Assembly (NCBI GenBank): GCA_002163155.1
Contig: MAAO01000006.1
Span: 310,001-374,000, forward strand
DNA length: 64,000 nt
Source of the DNA: Halobacteriovorax marinus
GTDB taxonomy: Bacteria > Bdellovibrionota > Bacteriovoracia > Bacteriovoracales > Bacteriovoracaceae
Direction of reading: 5' to 3'
In this document: piece by piece, positions 17,150 to 26,123 of the stretch
How the letters are laid out: every line of letters starts with the position of its first letter
Position numbering within the stretch: position 1 is the stretch's first letter
Program-made: the position numbers and the translations under genes
The notes under the pieces: model-generated
What the model was told of the DNA's origin: nothing
The model's database searches: none
The model's input: only the letters and a program-made list of their open reading frames with translations

Positions 17150-17995
17150 TTGGAATTTTCATTCGACTCCCAAACGAGGGGTCAGGCTGCGCCAGGTTCA
17201 GGAAGTAACTCGGCCAGTGATCGTCTTAAGAAGGCCATTGAGCGCAATCGCGCCAAACAGTCTAAAAGAGAACAGGTTCACGATCAAGCATCGATGGGAC
17301 AGGGTTCAGAAGCCTCGCTTTTTTCAAGTAATACAGGACCGCGTCCAGCAGTAGCTAGACCGTCAGGTGGAGGGTTGGGTTCTCGTTTAAGGGCCAGTGA
17401 TAGTGGAACAGTACCTAATAGACCTAAAAGACCTACGTCTAGATTGTCTAGAGGAGCAGAAGCTGAACAACCGCCAGCTGCCCCACCAACAAGAGATTCT
17501 CGCTCTTGGGGAAGTGGATTACTAAAAGGCAAAGCTGAGGAGTCCCTTCCAGCAACTACTCGAAAGTCTGTTGCAAAGGCCGATAATGTTGAGTTTGTAA
17601 AACCTATGCGAAAGGCCGTCACTAGGGCCCCTGCAAAAGTGGGTTACGCAACGGCTAAGAGGAAAGTTAATACTAAATCCAAGAAGGGCACAGACAAGAA
17701 TTTTATTGATTACTTGGTTAAATTTGGCTGGGCATTTTGTAGTTTTCTACTTTTTAGACTTATATTTTCTGCAGGTGGTGTAATGGATTATTACTCATCT
17801 TTAAATCTATTAGATGAGAAGCATTACGAAAATCAAAGCATCATTGATGATAATAAGAAATTGGCTGTCGAGATTAAGAAAATTGGTAAAGATTCTATAT
17901 TTCAAAAGAAGTTAGTTAGAGATAATTTAGGTTTTATTGCTAGGGATGAGTATCTCATTCTCTTTGCTAGGGAAAAAAGCCTTTCTTCAAATTAA
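17150..17995 (+). CDS. FtsB/DivIC-like septum formation initiator with long basic N-terminal tail
   Basis: 281 residues from a TTG start. Residues 1-180 are low-complexity, Arg/Lys/Pro/Ser-rich and probably disordered. One membrane helix (187-208) is followed by a short coiled coil (216-245) and the FtsB/DivIC-type ending KKLVRDNLGFIARDEYLILF. The type II topology puts the coiled coil in the periplasm, as expected for the FtsB/FtsL/FtsQ divisome complex. Typical FtsB is about 100 residues, so the cytoplasmic tail is unusual. The competing ATG at 17139 is in another frame and stops quickly. Confidence 0.75.
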   Translation: MEFSFDSQTRGQAAPGSGSNSASDRLKKAIERNRAKQSKREQVHDQASMGQGSEASLFSSNTGPRPAVARPSGGGLGSRLRASDSGTVPNRPKRPTSRLSRGAEAEQPPAAPPTRDSRSWGSGLLKGKAEESLPATTRKSVAKADNVEFVKPMRKAVTRAPAKVGYATAKRKVNTKSKKGTDKNFIDYLVKFGWAFCSFLLFRLIFSAGGVMDYYSSLNLLDEKHYENQSIIDDNKKLAVEIKKIGKDSIFQKKLVRDNLGFIARDEYLILFAREKSLSSN

Positions 17996-18479
17996 GTTTA
18001 TGACCTGGTTTAATTTTACGGGCCAGGTCTGAATCACTTCTCATTTCTAGAACATGTCTCGAAAAGTATACTTTAGTTCTATATATCGCAGGTGGCTCTG
18101 AAAATCCTGGATGGTGAGGAACATTTCTTTCTACATATTTAACTTCAAGCTTTGCGTCTAAAAAGAAGATATCTAAATCAAAATAAGTGTTGGGCATCCA
18201 GAATTTACGCATCCCGTCTTTTTTGTAATGAAAGAGCATGGCATGATTTTTTTTAAATGATTTTTTTTTAATGCCACTCAATCCCTGATTCTTATTCTTT
18301 TCACTAATCGCTAGGACTGTCTGAATCTCTTTTCCCTCAGAGGTAGAGAGTACGACATACTTCCTTCCTTTGAAGATTCCTGCTTCAGTGGCGCTACTTG
18401 CCCCACATGCCAAGAATAATGAAATTAGGATAACATTTTTGATGAGCATTGGTGTTTTATGCGTTATAAACTTAATCAT
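17967..18479 (-). CDS. DUF192 family exported protein
   Basis: 170 residues. A hydrophobic signal segment (about 11-30) is followed by the DUF192 domain: NQGLSGIKKKSFKKNHAMLFHY, then FWMPNTYFDLDIFFLDAKLEV and FSRHVLEM. The WMxNTxxxLDIxF block is diagnostic. Members are small secreted or periplasmic proteins of unknown function. Met11 is an alternative start. It overlaps the 3' end of the FtsB-like gene by 29 bases, convergent. Confidence 0.88.
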   Translation of the reverse strand: MIKFITHKTPMLIKNVILISLFLACGASSATEAGIFKGRKYVVLSTSEGKEIQTVLAISEKNKNQGLSGIKKKSFKKNHAMLFHYKKDGMRKFWMPNTYFDLDIFFLDAKLEVKYVERNVPHHPGFSEPPAIYRTKVYFSRHVLEMRSDSDLARKIKPGHKLNLKKGFFP

Positions 18480-18514
18480 AATTCAACTCTAAAAGATGCG
18501 AGGAGATTTTGCAA

Positions 18515-20302
18515 ATGAGCGAATTAAAGGGATTACTTAGGACTCACAATTGTGGTGAGCTAAGAGAAGATCAAGTAGGACAAACAGTAACCCTATGTGG
18601 ATGGGTGAATAAGTATAGAGACCTTGGAGCATTACACTTCATTGATTTAAGAGATAAGTACGGATTGACTCAATTAGGCTTTGAACAATTTGAAGGCGAT
18701 CTCACTATTTTAAAAGACTGTGCACTTGAGTCGGTAATTAAGGCGACTGGAGTTGTTGCTCTAAGACCTGATGCTGCAAAAAATAAAAAGATGGATACAG
18801 GGCTTGTTGAGATTCAAGTAAAATCTTTAGAAATCCTTTCAAGAAATGATATTGATAATATTCCTTTTCTTCCTTTTGGCCAAGTAGAGGCAACTGAAGA
18901 TTTAAGGCTTAAATATAGGTACTTAGATTTAAGAACTAAAAAGTTACAAGATATCCTTGCACTTAGATCAAGAACTACAAATACAGTTAGAGCTCTATTA
19001 ACTGAAGAAAATTTCATAGAAGTGGAAACTCCAATTCTCTATAAATCTACACCTGAAGGGGCAAGAGATTATGTTGTACCTTCAAGGGTGCATGCAGGAA
19101 AGGTATACGCTCTTCCACAATCTCCGCAAACTTTGAAACAATTACTAATGATTGGTTCAACTGATAAGTATTTTCAAATTTGTCGTTGTTTTCGAGATGA
19201 GGACTTAAGGGCAGATAGACAACCTGAGTTTACTCAAATTGATATGGAAATTTCTTTTGCTACTCAAGAGTATGTTAAAAATGTAGTGGAAAAAATTCTG
19301 AAAAACCTTTTCAAACTCTCAAGTGACTTTGTCTTACCTATGATGACGTATGATGAAGCCTTGACTCGTTACGGTTCGGATAAACCAGATTTAAGATTTG
19401 CACTAGAGCATAAAACAGTAACTGATATATTCAAAGATTCTGATTTTTCTGTTTTCTCTTCAGTGGCTAAAGAGGGTGGCTTGATAAAGGCCATCTTTGT
19501 GCCAATGTCCAATGGAACCTTCTCAAGAAAAGATACTGATGCTTTAACTGACGTTGTTAAACCTCATGGTGGAAAAGGTGTGGCATTCTTTAAGGTGACT
19601 GAAGGTGCTAGATCCGGTGGAATTTCAAAATTTGTAACTGATGAAATCTACTCAGAACTATGTACTTTAGAAGAGAAGTCAGGAGATGGTACTTGGTTAT
19701 TCTGTGCCTCTGCTGATCGTGATACAACTCATTCTTGTGCTGATGCACTTAGAAGACACCTTGGAAAGAAACTTAATCTTATTGAAGATGGATACAAGTT
19801 CCTATGGGTTTATGACTTTCCTCTTCTTGAGTGGAACGCTGATGACAAACGCTATATAGCCAGACATCATCCGTTTACAATGGTTAAGTCAGAGCAAAGA
19901 GATGCTTTTATGGCTGCAGACCCAAAGGATCCTGAAGCTCTTAAAGATATGCCTTCAGAAGCTTATGACGTGGTTTGCAATGGTTATGAACTTGGTGGTG
20001 GATCTATTAGAATTCATGAGCCGGGTGTACAAAAGAAAATGTTTGAAGTTCTTGGTATGAGTGAAGCAGAAGTTAAGCATCAATTTGGTTTCTTTGTTGA
20101 GGCCTTGAATTATGGTGTTCCTCCTCATGGTGGTTTAGCTTTTGGTCTAGATCGTATTATTATGATGCTTGCAAAAACTGAATCTATTAGAGACGTCATC
20201 GCGTTTCCAAAAACTTCTTCAGCAAGTGATATTATGGCCGAGGCTCCTTCTGCGCCAGGAGAGAGTCAGCTTAGAGAGCTTCACTTTAACTGGACAAAGT
20301 AA
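18515..20302 (+). CDS. aspS: Aspartyl-tRNA synthetase
   Basis: 595 residues, bacterial-type class II synthetase. The N-terminal OB-fold anticodon-binding domain begins VTLCGWVNKYRDLGALHFIDLRD. Class II motif 2 is FRDEDLRADRQPEFTQIDME, and motif 3 is HGGLAFGLDRIIMML. Between them lies the roughly 120-residue GAD insertion of bacterial AspRS. The ATG at 18515 is chosen because AGGAG is 9 bases upstream; the in-frame TTG at 18509 is only 3 bases from it. A terminator follows. Confidence 0.97.
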   Translation: MSELKGLLRTHNCGELREDQVGQTVTLCGWVNKYRDLGALHFIDLRDKYGLTQLGFEQFEGDLTILKDCALESVIKATGVVALRPDAAKNKKMDTGLVEIQVKSLEILSRNDIDNIPFLPFGQVEATEDLRLKYRYLDLRTKKLQDILALRSRTTNTVRALLTEENFIEVETPILYKSTPEGARDYVVPSRVHAGKVYALPQSPQTLKQLLMIGSTDKYFQICRCFRDEDLRADRQPEFTQIDMEISFATQEYVKNVVEKILKNLFKLSSDFVLPMMTYDEALTRYGSDKPDLRFALEHKTVTDIFKDSDFSVFSSVAKEGGLIKAIFVPMSNGTFSRKDTDALTDVVKPHGGKGVAFFKVTEGARSGGISKFVTDEIYSELCTLEEKSGDGTWLFCASADRDTTHSCADALRRHLGKKLNLIEDGYKFLWVYDFPLLEWNADDKRYIARHHPFTMVKSEQRDAFMAADPKDPEALKDMPSEAYDVVCNGYELGGGSIRIHEPGVQKKMFEVLGMSEAEVKHQFGFFVEALNYGVPPHGGLAFGLDRIIMMLAKTESIRDVIAFPKTSSASDIMAEAPSAPGESQLRELHFNWTK

Positions 20303-20324
20303 GAATAAAATATATCTTCAGAGC

Positions 20325-20351
20325 ATCCCCCTTTTTAGGGGGATTTTTTTT
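20325..20351 (+). terminator. Rho-independent terminator after aspS
   Basis: Stem ATCCCCC (20325-20331)/GGGGGAT (20338-20344), 6-base loop, then a run of eight T. Confidence 0.88.
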
Positions 20352-20401
20352 GGCTTTAAAAAAGCTCGTTTTCTGATATTCTATTAGTCAAAGAGAAAAA
20401 T

Positions 20402-20701
20402 ATGGCCATAAGTTTAAACGACATTAACAACAAATCTAAAAAAGGCGTGAAGTCTATTTTGGATGTCATACTTGAGAGAAAAGAAGAAAAGCTCTCTGGT
20501 AAAGCTATAAAGAAGAAAGTTCTTAGGCCCTGGCAAAGAACGAGTGAAAGTCATGTGAATTTTGAAGAGCAATCTTCAAAAAAGAAAATTATGAATCCAT
20601 TTGAAAAACGTCAAACTAAATTAAGTGAAGATGAGATCATGGCGATAAAAATTACCGAAAGAGCAAAAGAGTTATTTATAAATATTCAAGATTTTCTATA
20701 G
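20402..20701 (+). CDS. Small Lys-rich protein of unknown function
   Basis: 99 residues, basic and mostly helical, with no membrane segment and no family I recognise. It lies between two terminators and so is probably its own transcript. The codon use looks like its neighbours. The ribosome binding site is weak (AAAGAGAAA). Confidence 0.6.
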   Translation: MAISLNDINNKSKKGVKSILDVILERKEEKLSGKAIKKKVLRPWQRTSESHVNFEEQSSKKKIMNPFEKRQTKLSEDEIMAIKITERAKELFINIQDFL

Positions 20702-20706
20702 AGTAG

Positions 20707-20730
20707 GGCTTCTTTTAAGAAGCCTTTTTT
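20707..20730 (+). terminator. Rho-independent terminator
   Basis: Stem GGCTTCTT (20707-20714)/AAGAAGCC (20717-20724) and six T. It overlaps the last codons of the convergent RDD gene. Confidence 0.85.
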
Positions 20731-21335
20731 ATATCAGGTTTATCACTTGAAATTTGTTCTGAGATAGGATCTTCCGGGAATAGGGAAGTGACTTTAGCTG
20801 AACCAATATCGTCTTCAAGAGATTCAATATATTTTTCTTCTTCAGTTCCCATGACAAATGAGTTTGAGAGCCAATCAGGAATACCTTTATGATCTTTTCT
20901 AAAAAAAGGAATAAGTAGTAGTGTGAATGCCGAAGGGATAGTTACAAAGTAACCAAGAGTTCTAAGTATTGATGCTTTTAGGGTTAAATGACTTTCATGA
21001 GTATGTGGACTTTGAACTTTCAAATGAAAGATTATCTTTCCAGGAGTTTTCCCTTCCGATAAGTAGTATGAAAGTAAGAAGTACCCTGTGAAAACTATGA
21101 GAAAATTTATAAAACTCACCTCTGTCATCTTGTTCGCGAGATTAGATCGAACCCCAACAGGCAATTGATGAAAGAAAGTCTTAACGAAGTTAACATATGT
21201 GAACATAATCGCTTTATTGATAATTCCAATTAAGAAAAGATCCATAGTAAAAGCGTAGGCACGATCCTTAATTAAGTTTCTAACCTTTGGTGCTTTTGTC
21301 GTTAAATGTACTACATTTATTTTTTCATTCCACAT
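20715..21335 (-). CDS. RDD family membrane protein
   Basis: 206 residues. RDD-family signatures are DRAYAFTMDLFLIGIIN in the first membrane helix and the SEGKTPGKIIFHLKV block. There are three or four hydrophobic segments and an acidic C-terminal tail. Members include transporters and proteins of unknown role. No ribosome binding site precedes the ATG, and a sigma-28-like promoter ends only 8 bases upstream, so the mRNA may be leaderless. Confidence 0.85.
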   Translation of the reverse strand: MWNEKINVVHLTTKAPKVRNLIKDRAYAFTMDLFLIGIINKAIMFTYVNFVKTFFHQLPVGVRSNLANKMTEVSFINFLIVFTGYFLLSYYLSEGKTPGKIIFHLKVQSPHTHESHLTLKASILRTLGYFVTIPSAFTLLLIPFFRKDHKGIPDWLSNSFVMGTEEEKYIESLEDDIGSAKVTSLFPEDPISEQISSDKPDIKKAS

Positions 21336-21342
21336 AAGTCTT

Positions 21343-21370
21343 ATATCGGACTTAATGAAGAAAAAGTTTA
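21343..21370 (-). promoter_or_regulatory. Sigma-28-like promoter of the RDD gene
   Basis: On the minus strand, TAAACTTT (21370-21363), 12 bases, then TCCGATAT (21350-21343). The spacing is the 22-base T-to-C distance seen at the other sites. The expected start of transcription falls at about the ATG (21335), which predicts a leaderless message. Confidence 0.5.
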
Positions 21371-21453
21371 AGAAGTGCTTAGTTTATTTAATAGGGTAAT
21401 AAAGTGCTCGCAACTAGAATTGTCAGGCTTTTATCCGAGTAAAATTGTTTCTG

Positions 21454-22161
21454 CTACATACATTGAGGAACATAAGAATAGAGGAGACTTCCACCACTTA
21501 TCTTTGAAATGATATGTTTCATTCGTCCTACAGGTACGGCGGGACAGCCAAGAGTTCGTCCTTGCACCACGGATTCATCTTTCACATAATCGGCTTCATG
21601 AATGACAACAGATCTCTTTCTAACGTCTTTTGAGCTTCTTGATAGTCCTGTTAGTCGAATAGAATTATGACCTTTCATAGATCCATAATCGAACTTCTTA
21701 GAGCGGTAAGTTTCATCTACCCTCATAAAGCCTGGTCGAGTCATTCCCCAGCGCCTATGTTTAACTAATCTCATAAAACGACTAAACTTTGAGTGTTTAC
21801 ATTTATTTAGAAATCCATCGTGATTTTTGTCTGCCACAGGAAAGCCTAAGCGGTTTCTTCCACTTCCATGGGCCACGTACTCCCTTTGGACCATTCCAGT
21901 TTCAAGATTTAATATATAAAGTCTTTTTTCTCTTGAACTTTGCGAGTAGTCGGCAAGACTTATATAAGTTTTATTTCTAAAGGAGTTTCTATTTTTGAAG
22001 TAAAAACTCAAGGCAGTTCGTAGTGGTGTTTCTGGAACATTAGATGCCACAAAGTGCTCAATCGTTTCTTCGTAAGTTTCAAAACCTATTCCATCGAAGG
22101 AGTAGATGTTTAAAGGCAGTAGGAAAATCAGGATTATATTCACGTAGTTTAAAATTCTCAT
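21454..22161 (-). CDS. Murein L,D-transpeptidase catalytic domain protein
   Basis: 235 residues with an N-terminal signal segment (about 3-20). Residues 60-230 match the YkuD-type L,D-transpeptidase catalytic family of secreted murein enzymes. The active site is made by VVIHEADYV (His188) and GRTLGCPAVP (Cys206). It would act on peptidoglycan in the periplasm, or on prey wall if the host is a predator (inference). It lies downstream of the divergent promoter region of the RDD gene and upstream of the mutS terminator. Confidence 0.85.
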   Translation of the reverse strand: MRILNYVNIILIFLLPLNIYSFDGIGFETYEETIEHFVASNVPETPLRTALSFYFKNRNSFRNKTYISLADYSQSSREKRLYILNLETGMVQREYVAHGSGRNRLGFPVADKNHDGFLNKCKHSKFSRFMRLVKHRRWGMTRPGFMRVDETYRSKKFDYGSMKGHNSIRLTGLSRSSKDVRKRSVVIHEADYVKDESVVQGRTLGCPAVPVGRMKHIISKISGGSLLYSYVPQCM

Positions 22162-22193
22162 GAATATAATTATATGATGTTTGAAAGAAGGAT

Positions 22194-22227
22194 TTAGGAA
22201 ATCGGAAAGAGTTTCCGATTTCCCTAA
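22194..22227 (-). terminator. Hairpin terminator after mutS
   Basis: A 12-base perfect stem GGAAATCGGAAA (22197-22208)/TTTCCGATTTCC (22212-22223) with a 3-base loop, extended by TTA/TAA. The T tract on the minus strand is weak, so termination may be partial. Confidence 0.6.
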
Positions 22228-22234
22228 GAAATGA

Positions 22235-24889
22235 CTACTGCAAGAAGTCTTTTAATTCATTTAACTTATTTAAGGCCTGAAGAGGTGTCATATTCATCAC
22301 ATCTAAGTTTGATAGATCTGATTCAAGTTTTTGAAGATTTTCAGGAATTTCCTTTTCTACAATTATTTCAGTTTCACCAAAGAAGCTCAATTGATCATTG
22401 CTGATTTTAGATGCAACGACTTTCTGTTCATCACCCTGTTCAAGAGTGTTAAGTAAATTAGTTGAGCGATCTAAAATAGATGCAGGAAGTCCTGCTAATT
22501 TGGCTACATAAATACCAAAACTTTGCGAGGCACCTTGTTCAATGAGTCTGTAGAGAAATTGTACGTCACCATTCTTATTGAGAGTTTCAACAGTAAGGTT
22601 TTTAGCACCCTCAAGATTATCGACGACTTCTATGAGTTCATGATAATGAGTGGCAAAGAGTGTGAGCGCTTTAGTTTTAGTGACAAAATGTTCAACTAGA
22701 GACCAAGCAATACTTAGTCCGTCATAGGTAGAAGTTCCTCTTCCTACTTCATCAAGAATGATAAGAGATTTCTCTGTCGCGTGACGAAGAATTTCTGCTG
22801 TCTCTGCCATTTCTACCATAAATGTTGATTGACCTTTTAAGATGTCATCACTGGCTCCTAAACGGCTAAATAAATAGTCACAGAGACTAATTTCAGCAAG
22901 CTCAGCAGGAACAAAAGAACCTACTTGGGCCAAAATTTGAATAATGGCCACTTCTCTCATCACTGTTGTCTTACCGGCCATGTTGGGACCAGTGATAAGA
23001 CCAAAGAAGCAGTCTTCATCGAGATTCAAGTCGTGAGCAACAAATTGATCTTTAATGATTGATTTAATTAATGGATGCCATGCCCCTTCTAATTTACTTC
23101 GTTTAACCTTGTTTGAAATTAAAGGTTTAGTGAAATCTTCTTGATGGGCAATCCAAGCAAAACTTTGAAAGACATCGAGCATTCCTATTGATTTTGCTAA
23201 AGTTAAAATACTTTGATTATTTGTGGCGACTAATGTCGTAAGAGATTTAAAAATTTCTCTTTCCAGCCTTTCAAGTTTTTCTTTCGCTGAAAAAATCTCT
23301 TTTTCAAAAGCTGTCAATTCCTCAGTTGTATATCGCTCAGCGTTTACAAGAGTTTGTCTTCTTTTGAAATGTTCAGGAACTTTATCAGAATGAGATTTTG
23401 AAATTTCAATAAAGTAACCAGCAACATTATTTGATTTTACACGAAGTTTTGGGATTCCCGTTTCTTCTCGGTATCTCGCTTCTAATTCTAATAACTCATT
23501 TGCAACATTAGTACTCAGCTTGGCTAGGCGATCTCTTTCCTTATCACTACCAGCTTTGATTAAGTTGCCTTTATCAAGAGAAGCTCCAATCTCATCATTT
23601 ATTGTCTTTTCAATTTTCGTGGCAATTGATTTTAATGATGTGAGTTCTGTCTTTTTAAGACTCGTGAGTACCTTGGCTTTTTCGTGAGAAAAGACAACTT
23701 GTAGTTGATCGTAAACTCTTATGGCCCTGGCAAGATTAATTAAATCACCTGGTGTTGTCTTATTAGTTGAGACCTTTGCCATAATCCTTTCTAAATCTCT
23801 AACTTCAGAAAGTGTTTCTCTGACTAGTGAGTGAGTATCACTTTCCTCTAGAAAGTATGTAATGAAATCTTGGCGTAGAGTAATTTCTTTCAAATCATTT
23901 AAAGGATTTGAAAAAACTTGTTTTAAGTTTCTTGAACCCATAGCAGTTTTTGTCTTATCTAAAAAACCGAGTAGGGAATCACCATAAGACTCTCTTGATT
24001 TAGGTAAAATTTCTAGACCTATAAGTGTAGGAGCAGTCACTTTCATATGACCTTTTTCACTAATCATTTTAAAGGGTCTAATATGGCAAAAATCTTCAGT
24101 ATTTTGGGTAGAACAAATATAATAAGAGAGGGCCCCAATAGGAGAAAGTATCTCACTAGTTGCAGAGATGACTTTATCTCTCTTATAAGCAGGTATTATT
24201 TTTTCAATATAAATGTCAGTATATTTTTCAGTAAAAAATTCTTCAGATAGGTGAGTCTTTAATACACCTAAAGCTTCAAGTAATGTATCCAGGTCTTTTA
24301 ATTCATCCCATTGACCCATTTTGCAAATAAACTCTTTGGGAGAAATCATTCTTAGCTTATCGAGAAACTCTTCGGAACTTGAAATTTTATGACCACTAAA
24401 TTCTCCAGTCGTAAAATCAATGGCCACGAGATAGAAATTACCATCAATTTGAATAGCGGAAGCTATATACTTATGTTCTGTTGAATCAACTTTTTCTAAA
24501 TCATAAGGAAGTGCAGGTGAGACGACTTGTGTGACCGCCCTTTTTACAATTCCCTTAGCTTCCTTTGGGTCTTCTATTTGTTCACAAATGGCGATTTTTA
24601 ACCCAAACCCACTTAAGCGATCAACATAGGCTGCCGCTGCATGGTGAGGCATTCCGGCCATCGGAATGGGGATATCTCCAAGCTTGCCTCTATGTGTAAG
24701 GGTAATGTTGAGTAATTTTGAAACAACCTTAGCGTCATCAAAAAAGACTTCATAGAAGTCACCCATCCTAAAAAAGACAATGTGTTCAGAGTAATTTTTT
24801 TTAACTTGGTAGAATTGCTCCATCATAGGAGTAAGTTTTACGCCATTATCTATAATGGTATTTAAGGTCTCTAGTGTTTGTGAGGACAA
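22235..24889 (-). CDS. mutS: DNA mismatch repair protein MutS
   Basis: 884 residues. The mismatch-reading Phe-x-Glu is in MGDFYEVFF (Phe45, Glu47). The connector, lever and clamp domains follow. The ATPase has Walker A GPNMAGKTT (634-642), DEVGRGTSTYDG (713-724) and FATHYHEL. The length and domain order are standard for MutS1. The start is TTG with AAGGA upstream. It is divergent from the lptCA operon. Confidence 0.97.
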   Translation of the reverse strand: MSSQTLETLNTIIDNGVKLTPMMEQFYQVKKNYSEHIVFFRMGDFYEVFFDDAKVVSKLLNITLTHRGKLGDIPIPMAGMPHHAAAAYVDRLSGFGLKIAICEQIEDPKEAKGIVKRAVTQVVSPALPYDLEKVDSTEHKYIASAIQIDGNFYLVAIDFTTGEFSGHKISSSEEFLDKLRMISPKEFICKMGQWDELKDLDTLLEALGVLKTHLSEEFFTEKYTDIYIEKIIPAYKRDKVISATSEILSPIGALSYYICSTQNTEDFCHIRPFKMISEKGHMKVTAPTLIGLEILPKSRESYGDSLLGFLDKTKTAMGSRNLKQVFSNPLNDLKEITLRQDFITYFLEESDTHSLVRETLSEVRDLERIMAKVSTNKTTPGDLINLARAIRVYDQLQVVFSHEKAKVLTSLKKTELTSLKSIATKIEKTINDEIGASLDKGNLIKAGSDKERDRLAKLSTNVANELLELEARYREETGIPKLRVKSNNVAGYFIEISKSHSDKVPEHFKRRQTLVNAERYTTEELTAFEKEIFSAKEKLERLEREIFKSLTTLVATNNQSILTLAKSIGMLDVFQSFAWIAHQEDFTKPLISNKVKRSKLEGAWHPLIKSIIKDQFVAHDLNLDEDCFFGLITGPNMAGKTTVMREVAIIQILAQVGSFVPAELAEISLCDYLFSRLGASDDILKGQSTFMVEMAETAEILRHATEKSLIILDEVGRGTSTYDGLSIAWSLVEHFVTKTKALTLFATHYHELIEVVDNLEGAKNLTVETLNKNGDVQFLYRLIEQGASQSFGIYVAKLAGLPASILDRSTNLLNTLEQGDEQKVVASKISNDQLSFFGETEIIVEKEIPENLQKLESDLSNLDVMNMTPLQALNKLNELKDFLQ

Positions 24890-25070
24890 AATAAAAATCC
24901 TTGATTATATAGTGTGGTTATAGGGGAAACAATATCATAGGGGCAATTTATCCGTAAAATAAAAAGCTTAAACTCTGTGATATATGAGTGGGCGAAGATA
25001 TTTTTAAGTTATTGAAACTTTAGGGAAAAAAGGGGATTATAAAACTTTGGCACCCATTATATTGCGATAG

Positions 25071-25079
25071 TGGTATAAT
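25071..25079 (+). promoter_or_regulatory. Extended -10 promoter of the lptCA-lptB-rpoN-hpf operon
   Basis: TGGTATAAT carries a perfect TATAAT (25074-25079) with the upstream TGn of extended -10 promoters. No good -35 stands at the usual distance; TTGGCA is 21 bases away. The leader would be about 30 bases. Confidence 0.6.
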
Positions 25080-25115
25080 TCTTGCTGAATGGTGGTGACG
25101 CGGAGCATGATCTAG

Positions 25116-26120
25116 GTGAATAAATTTAAAAAATCGGTCATAGTATATTCTTTCTTTTTAGCGTTAGCGGCAGTGACCGTTTGGGGTGAGTCCGTTTCCT
25201 GGAAGAGGTCCCGCGCACTTCGAAATGATGCTGAAAAACGCATGCAAATTTACGATCAAGAAAGTTATTTTCAAGGTGTGTCTTTTTATAAAGTTAGAAA
25301 TCAAAAGAAGATACTACATTTAGACTCCACTGAGCTAACAGTTAACTCCTTCACCGGTAAATCACTCTTTGTTGAACCTAGGGGAGTGGCCTACACTGAA
25401 AGTGCACAGGCCATTCAGTATCAGGCTAAGAAAGGTTTTCTTATTCAAAAAGAGAATAAGGTCATCTTTGAAAATCAGGTTAAATTTAATTTAGATAAGT
25501 CTCTTTTAAAGGCCGATAAAGTTACTTACTTCATGAATAAAGAAGAAATAGTATCTCTGGGAAATGTCTACACTCTTAGTAGATCTGAAGACAAACTGTC
25601 TCCTGAGAAGATCGAAGTTTGGTCTAAAAAAGCCTATTCATGGCCGTCTCTTAATAAGTCCACCTACATAGGAAAAGTAAGAGGAATTATTAAACGTAAA
25701 AAGGTCTATGAGGAGAGTGTTAAATTTCGTTCTGAAAAAGTAGAAATTGATTTAAATACTCTCAAGATTGATCTAATTGAAAATGTTCAATTGATAAAAC
25801 AACTACTTACAGCAAATTCTCACCGAGGTGAAATATTCCTTGAAAACTATAATAAAAAGCTCAAGTATTTCGTTCTTTATGACGATGTGAAGGTTGTAGA
25901 GAAAGTAGAACTTGAGAAGGATGGTCGTGTTTCCTCCTTCGAAAGGCGTGCTTTTGGTGAAAAACTTGAGGGTTTAATGAGTGAGAATAAAATTATTCTC
26001 ACTGGTTACCCGAAGGTTTTTCAGCTTAAGGATGTGATTACCGGAAATAAGATTGTGTTACGTGAGAATAATGAGATTATAGAAGTTGATGATGCGAACA
26101 CTAGTTTTATTTTAAGGTAA
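25116..26120 (+). CDS. LptC-LptA-like fusion, LPS transport bridge protein
   Basis: 334 residues from a GTG start. An N-terminal membrane anchor (about 8-24) leads into an LptC-like segment (about 50-170, YQAKKGFLIQKENKVIFENQV, LKADKVTYFMNKEEIVSLGNV). A second OstA/LptA-like block follows (about 205-330, FRSEKVEIDLNTLKIDLIENVQL, GEKLEGLMSENKIILTGYPKV). In most Gram-negatives LptC and LptA are separate beta-jellyroll proteins that carry LPS across the periplasm. Here one polypeptide seems to hold both. lptB starts 3 bases downstream, which supports the call. Confidence 0.75.
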   Translation: MNKFKKSVIVYSFFLALAAVTVWGESVSWKRSRALRNDAEKRMQIYDQESYFQGVSFYKVRNQKKILHLDSTELTVNSFTGKSLFVEPRGVAYTESAQAIQYQAKKGFLIQKENKVIFENQVKFNLDKSLLKADKVTYFMNKEEIVSLGNVYTLSRSEDKLSPEKIEVWSKKAYSWPSLNKSTYIGKVRGIIKRKKVYEESVKFRSEKVEIDLNTLKIDLIENVQLIKQLLTANSHRGEIFLENYNKKLKYFVLYDDVKVVEKVELEKDGRVSSFERRAFGEKLEGLMSENKIILTGYPKVFQLKDVITGNKIVLRENNEIIEVDDANTSFILR

Positions 26121-26123
26121 TTT

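Noticed and set aside
17284-17622. Minus-strand frame opposite the FtsB-like tail
   Set aside because: Produced by the low-complexity Arg/Pro-rich codons of the plus-strand gene.
25047-25068. Possible sigma-54 promoter TGGCAC...TTGC before the lptCA gene
   Set aside because: The spacing between TGGCAC and TTGC is 8 bases; sigma-54 promoters need about 5.
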